Assembly: GCA_013329575.1 (NCBI GenBank)
Contig: DUJX01000003.1
Span: 1 to 11,350 of the forward strand
From: Halobacteria archaeon
Lineage (GTDB): Archaea; Halobacteriota; Methanoliparia; Methanoliparales; Methanoliparaceae
Direction: 5' to 3'
Length of the DNA: 11,350 nt
Under the pieces are notes generated by a model, which was given only the letters and a program-made list of their open reading frames with translations, had not been told where the DNA came from and made no database searches. The translations under genes and the position numbers were made by a program. This document shows, piece after piece, positions 9,001 to 11,350 of this stretch (position 1 is the first letter of the stretch; each line of letters begins with the position of its first letter).

Positions 9001-9829
9001 CCATTGTATATATATTTAATCCCATTTCACGGGGTAATATCCATGCTATTGTCTCTAAAACCTCTTCATCGGTGGCATACGCCTTACTGTCTGGATGCCT
9101 TCTCTGCCATCCTGCAAACTCATCTATCACAAAAAGCATACCGTTGTATCCTATCCCATTCAACTGATCATACACGCTTTTGAGAGTCTCCTTTATGCTC
9201 GTAGGAATATTGATTTTAACCCTACGTTCGTCGCAGTATTTCCTTATATAGGATGCCAGAGAATCGTTATCCATTCTTATCGGATCCAGTCCATTCTTCC
9301 TTATGTATTCATCAATATCTCCCCGTAATGGGTTCTCTCTATACCATCCGACCATCTTATCATCCGATGTTAATTTTACCTTATCCCTTATTCCACATTC
9401 TTCAAGAGAGTCCTCAATCTTTTTTTCAATGACTTCAAAGAGGTCATCGTTCATAGGATCAGGTTTTCCTTCTCCTTTAAGGTTTATAAGCACAGGAAAA
9501 AGTTTATAATTAGTCAGACTCTGTCTGTAGTTTCGTATCTCGTCATCCTGAACGTTCTTCCAAACTTTTTCATCCCCGTATGCGAGTAAAGATGCGAGCG
9601 TTGAGAGAAAATGCGTTTTACCCGCTCCATATTCTGCCTGTATCCAAAAGCCTGCACCATGCCCTTTAATAACTGCGTCAAGTATTATCTTCATGTATCT
9701 GCTGATAGAATTAGTAAAGATATAACTCCCAACGGTAATATCTGGTGTTTTGATGGCATTTGCCAAAGAAAGAGTTGCTTCAAGCCCTTCTTTAATTTGT
9801 ATTAGATCTCCTATCCTTGTTCTGTTCAT
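6086..9829 (-). CDS. brxC: BrxC-type large P-loop ATPase of BREX
   Basis: This 1247-aa protein is the size of BrxC/PglY ATPases. I chose ATG 9829 over the longer TTG start at 9844 because GGAGGG lies six bases upstream and the ATG overlaps the preceding TGA as ATGA. Walker A is AEYGAGKT (about 65-72) in the context FWIQAEYGAGKTHFL, fitting the [AG]xxxxGK[ST] pattern. Walker B is MLFVIDEF, with Asp236-Glu237. The long remainder is mostly helical, with a charged coiled-coil (EQEKKLIERLKELLEEYEKI, around residues 890-925) and a C-terminal CTCGFQIG cysteine pair near 1111-1113. BrxC is a core BREX protein thought to power or organise the complex during phage exclusion and host methylation. It follows the BrxB/F-like gene and overlaps the methyltransferase start as GTGA. 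Stop is TGA and no in-frame TAG occurs. A different DUF-family relative of BrxC is possible, but the ATPase role is clear. Confidence 0.88.
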   Translation of the reverse strand: MNRTRIGDLIQIKEGLEATLSLANAIKTPDITVGSYIFTNSISRYMKIILDAVIKGHGAGFWIQAEYGAGKTHFLSTLASLLAYGDEKVWKNVQDDEIRNYRQSLTNYKLFPVLINLKGEGKPDPMNDDLFEVIEKKIEDSLEECGIRDKVKLTSDDKMVGWYRENPLRGDIDEYIRKNGLDPIRMDNDSLASYIRKYCDERRVKINIPTSIKETLKSVYDQLNGIGYNGMLFVIDEFAGWQRRHPDSKAYATDEEVLETIAWILPREMGLNIYTMVASAGEPPAKLRGDRFRSIYLFAEGSEREFDLIVSRRVRNIIDEKKYEIKEYYEYYRSNGLLKKISEEYFFQIFPFQPSCFDVMRRVLKSPMLENLASTRSAIYYIYNILGNSTILNRDTLIRVCDLLSSQDLLQDIQNSLPIEYRSYRDAIESIKSLDLKNYMDLSEDIATTLFMWYIANKDKPLSLGELTDMVLAPDTLIKNTDNVEYILSMLVDVPQIKYIKDKGAVFIPSRENSEVIKTFNRYKKKVSDAEIRDYWLRLLYIDGFSSLFMSIEGPDRPKKRKVFFKNIEYPGEVILSRTLRDEYLGEINGDSHFRIVFLSEPADIDPAKLADVRIAVCVPSDLPDTLKDRIREYCAISKTKDEYFRSDQRSDDDKEWIKNKEKETIINIIREQRSVYRDGKVFTNQMLPIDTKKVFTSTDLDQILSSIVGTLLSSSYTKQPFDTFKRKFSENEARKLFEGFFKANPKRNALDACRNYGPNLALSLDDDPEKFHPMNDNSIFQFLRAKLDEKPEGVPVWRIYKELEDPPYGLLKNLITLYILAFVRANTNTEIRLKSGSIGRINSFNIEKIDWNNFEKDLDILVKSTDVSWNDVVIYARKILPDLKNAYSVEEIKEQEKKLIERLKELLEEYEKIKEDIKRLSNAFREEITYTGLDRLKKLLETTNYREFYGLIEDLYSKDVSELGKDIREFTCFKEVADKSLALLSMKTYVEKMRIQQDDPLFKDRENLIEEMRLSSLIKDPSLADRLIDDFEGFKRRYAIRYKKTHEGYYRELDDLRKRLESIKGRIETINRFEKLGVSTPVKGYNDLITKIKPCKADVNVINVETEPICTCGFQIGMKAPVEDVNRFIENVENMLRVGINNLIQIIKPLEHLDDRRILNKIIEKKDYVLEVCELIDDGVVDYIKHLQNTANIIQIEGLVLERFSGRFIDEESVYSVVEEFKRMIESEMERAKRNNPGKKVRMVLR

Positions 9830-10308
9830 TCTACTCCCTCCCAAATAATATTCTCGCTATCGAGATGGCTCTTGAAGTAGTCCAGCAATGCGTTCTTGTT
9901 AAACTTTATATTATATTCATTGGCAACTTTTTCCGCACCGTCTAAATCAGGAATGGAAAAAATAACCATCGTCCTGTCTCCTACATACCAATCAAAAAAG
10001 CCTGCGATCTCGAGCGAATACCTTGCAAGAAGCACTGCATCTTCTACCAAGAGAATTTGTTGCCCTTTCAATTCGTATCTTATCTGTTGAAGCATGCTAT
10101 CTATAGATCTCTTTATCATTCTCTGAAGTTTTTTATCGTCCGATTCTAACAGAGGCAGGATGTCTGAAATTCGTATAGTTTTAACGATATCCGATGGAAG
10201 AATATTACGCAATCTATCGATTGAGCCTATCCATAGAAAGACCCTTTTACCAGGAAAAGGACGATCTTTCAATTTATCTGCAATAGATTTAAGATCTTTT
10301 TGATTCAT
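9826..10308 (-). CDS. Small BrxB/BrxF-like BREX protein without a P-loop
   Basis: This 160-aa protein lies between the BrxA-like gene and brxC, the slot held by brxB in type 1 and by brxF in type 3 systems. It reads like a degenerate or non-nucleotide-binding Rossmann-type alpha/beta fold: FPGKRVFLWIGSIDRLRNIL (about 18-37), a central QQILLVEDAVLLARYSLEIA (about 84-103), then RTMVIFSIPD. No GxxxxGK[ST] Walker A is present, which argues against a canonical BrxF ATPase and favours a BrxB-like (DUF1788-like) role, but the sequence is too diverged to decide by eye. It overlaps its neighbours on both sides as ATGA, so it is translationally coupled to both. No signal peptide or membrane segment is seen. 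Stop is TGA. The coding assignment is firm; the family assignment is tentative and rests largely on position. Confidence 0.75.
   Translation of the reverse strand: MNQKDLKSIADKLKDRPFPGKRVFLWIGSIDRLRNILPSDIVKTIRISDILPLLESDDKKLQRMIKRSIDSMLQQIRYELKGQQILLVEDAVLLARYSLEIAGFFDWYVGDRTMVIFSIPDLDGAEKVANEYNIKFNKNALLDYFKSHLDSENIIWEGVE
9836..9841 (-). promoter_or_regulatory. Shine-Dalgarno GGAGGG that decides the brxC start
   Basis: The minus strand reads GGAGGG followed by six bases and ATG 9829. It lies within the last codons of the preceding gene and supports the ATG that overlaps that gene's TGA, rather than the upstream in-frame TTG at 9844, whose own codons would contain this site. Confidence 0.75.
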
Positions 10309-11096
10309 AATGTCATCTTCCTCTTCAATAACTCAGCGAGACTATACTTGGTGGTTATATGCTCGAGTTCGTCCGCAATTATATACTTGGCAAATATACC
10401 TTTTGAGTTTGCTTCTCTAAAAATATCCCGTACAACCTCTTCCGATCTTATTCCAAGATACTTCCAATAAGGATTTTCTAATATATCCCTAACCGCAACG
10501 GTCTTTGGCTTCTGTGCAAAAAGGTAATGGGTTAAAATTATAAGTGCGGTCTTTGGTGGTTCGATCGCCTGAACGATAAGCTTACCGCCTCTCTTTACGA
10601 CAAAATCTGTGCATAACAGAGCATATCGAATCCTCTTGACAACTTCGGTTGCATATCTCTCGTTAATATCCCAAGTCTTGATAGCAAAATTCTTAATCTG
10701 AACCGAGGTTATCTCATCTCCGGGATCGAGTGCAAGAATGGTATCTGTCACAAATTTTGCTACCCCTTCTTCTACAGATAGATACTGATACCTCATGATC
10801 TCCTGTAAAAGTTTTTCATCATGGTAGATCCTCCATACATTGTTGAGCAGGGTATCGAGTCTTTTTTCGGGAAAGAACCATCCGATTATATTGGTATTGT
10901 ATATCTTACGAGTTTGCGATGAATTATAATGTAGAGAGTTATACAGATTTTCTTTAAAATTATCAAAGATTTTGTACTGAAGGCTCATTTTAACCGCATT
11001 TTTTGCTTCTTCCCAGAGAGGCTGCTGAATTATAGTCGGAACTCTACATTCTGGTGCAGATACTGATTCATCTGTAGTTTTTGTGTCTCTATCCAT
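10305..11096 (-). CDS. BrxA-like first gene of the BREX operon
   Basis: This 263-aa protein opens the operon. The frame is open back to a TAA at 11141-11139, but no ATG, GTG or TTG lies between, so ATG 11096 is the only plausible start; AGGAG lies about 12 bases upstream. Sequence features are a variable, acidic N-terminus, an internal IIGWFFPEKRLDTLLNNVWR block (about 69-88), then SVEEGVAKFVTDTILALD, and a C-terminal segment NPYWKYLGIRSEEVVRDIFR. Small helical and winged-helix-like folds of this kind occur in BrxA (DUF1819-like) proteins, which bind DNA in type 1 BREX. I base the name on position, length and overall pattern; motif evidence is weak. It shares an ATGA overlap with the next gene. 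Stop is TGA. No catalytic motif, signal peptide or membrane segment is seen. Confidence 0.7.
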   Translation of the reverse strand: MDRDTKTTDESVSAPECRVPTIIQQPLWEEAKNAVKMSLQYKIFDNFKENLYNSLHYNSSQTRKIYNTNIIGWFFPEKRLDTLLNNVWRIYHDEKLLQEIMRYQYLSVEEGVAKFVTDTILALDPGDEITSVQIKNFAIKTWDINERYATEVVKRIRYALLCTDFVVKRGGKLIVQAIEPPKTALIILTHYLFAQKPKTVAVRDILENPYWKYLGIRSEEVVRDIFREANSKGIFAKYIIADELEHITTKYSLAELLKRKMTL

Positions 11097-11129
11097 ATTA
11101 TGCCAACACTCCTGCTTTTTATGATGATC

Positions 11130-11141
11130 GTTTTTATATTA
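11130..11141 (-). promoter_or_regulatory. Candidate archaeal TATA box of the BREX operon
   Basis: On the minus strand TTAATATAAAAAC lies about 35-45 bases before the ATG of the first gene. With the usual archaeal spacing of about 25 bases to the start site, transcription would begin near 11110, leaving a very short leader. A second AT-rich box, TATATAAATAAATAA, lies about 110-125 bases upstream of the ATG (around 11207-11221) and is an alternative. No 3' terminator can be judged, because the operon continues beyond the left edge. Confidence 0.4.
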
Positions 11142-11270
11142 ATCTCGCACCGGTATTAGCAAGATTTTAACTTTGGTGTTTTACCTTATCTTTCTATAAT
11201 GAGATATTATTTATTTATATACTTTATCAACATTTCTCATTTTAATAGATCCAAAACCGTTAATATTCGA

Positions 11271-11290
11271 TCTTAATAATTCTTAATAAT
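11271..11290. repeat. Perfect 10-bp tandem repeat TCTTAATAAT x2
   Basis: Two exact adjacent copies of TCTTAATAAT occupy 11271-11280 and 11281-11290, followed by AAAAG. The second copy forms a TATA-like stretch (TTAATAATAAAA) about 25-30 bases before the possible plus-strand GTG at 11315, so it may be a promoter element or a small slippage duplication. Function is unknown. Confidence 0.6.
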
Positions 11291-11350
11291 AAAAGCAGAT
11301 ATTTGGTGGGCCAAGTGGAACCAAGGAAGGAGATCCAAACGCTGGTTATA

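Larger units (their letters stand above)
11097..11350. other. AT-rich intergenic region upstream of the BREX operon
   Basis: No gene is supported with confidence here. It contains the likely operon promoter, a plus-strand TTTATATA box at 11214-11221 that could serve a divergent gene, a 7-bp inverted repeat (AATGAGA at 11198-11204 and TCTCATT at 11235-11241) around that box, and a 10-bp tandem repeat. At the extreme right a plus-strand frame from GTG 11315 stays open to the edge, reading VEPRKEIQTLVI; this may be the first codons of a divergent gene but is too short to call. Confidence 0.6.

Noticed and set aside
9830..9844. TTG start for brxC, adding five residues
   Set aside because: Those codons contain the GGAGGG Shine-Dalgarno for ATG 9829, which also gives the ATGA overlap typical of this operon.
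11315..11350. Start of a divergent plus-strand gene at GTG 11315
   Set aside because: Only 12 codons are visible; TATA-like sequence upstream is suggestive but cannot support a gene call.

Overview
The window holds most of one archaeal-looking BREX-type phage-defence operon. Everything reads on the minus strand, so transcription runs from the right edge to the left. In transcription order the genes are: a BrxA-like protein, a small BrxB/BrxF-like protein, the large ATPase BrxC, a Zn-ribbon DNA methyltransferase in the PglX position, a small winged-helix protein, the phosphatase-fold protein PglZ, and the first 233 codons of the Lon-like AAA+ protein BrxL, which runs off the left edge. Four junctions are ATGA or GTGA overlaps, one is a 22-bp overlap and one is a 72-bp gap, so this is one tightly packed transcription unit. 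The order brxA-brxB-brxC-pglX-pglZ-brxL is that of type 1 BREX. The methyltransferase, however, is of the Zn-ribbon type that I associate with other BREX types, and a regulator is inserted, so the locus looks mosaic.

The most important observation is that both the methyltransferase and PglZ appear split in two by a standard-code reading, each time by exactly one TAG codon. The coding sequence continues in the same frame past the TAG, with no other disruption, and the rejoined proteins (763 and 830 aa) have normal family length and domain order. All six stop codons visible in the window are TGA, none is TAG. The simplest reading is that TAG is a sense codon here, most likely pyrrolysine, as known in Pyl-encoding methanogens and related archaea. 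The two CDS are therefore annotated as full-length read-through genes.

Archaeal origin is inferred from the probable TAG recoding, heavy use of ATA and AGA/AGG codons, an archaeal-type winged-helix protein with a GPKGGYKPT wing, Shine-Dalgarno sequences such as AGGAGG and GGAGGG, and AT-rich TATA-like boxes upstream of the operon. No tRNA, rRNA, CRISPR array, transposase or integrase was seen.

A second unexpected feature is that about 65-70 residues at the C-terminus of the methyltransferase and of the adjacent winged-helix protein are recognisably homologous. This suggests a shared docking or regulatory module. The right-hand ~250 bp (11097-11350) is AT-rich intergenic DNA carrying the likely operon promoter, a 10-bp tandem repeat, a weak inverted repeat, and possibly the very start of a divergent gene.
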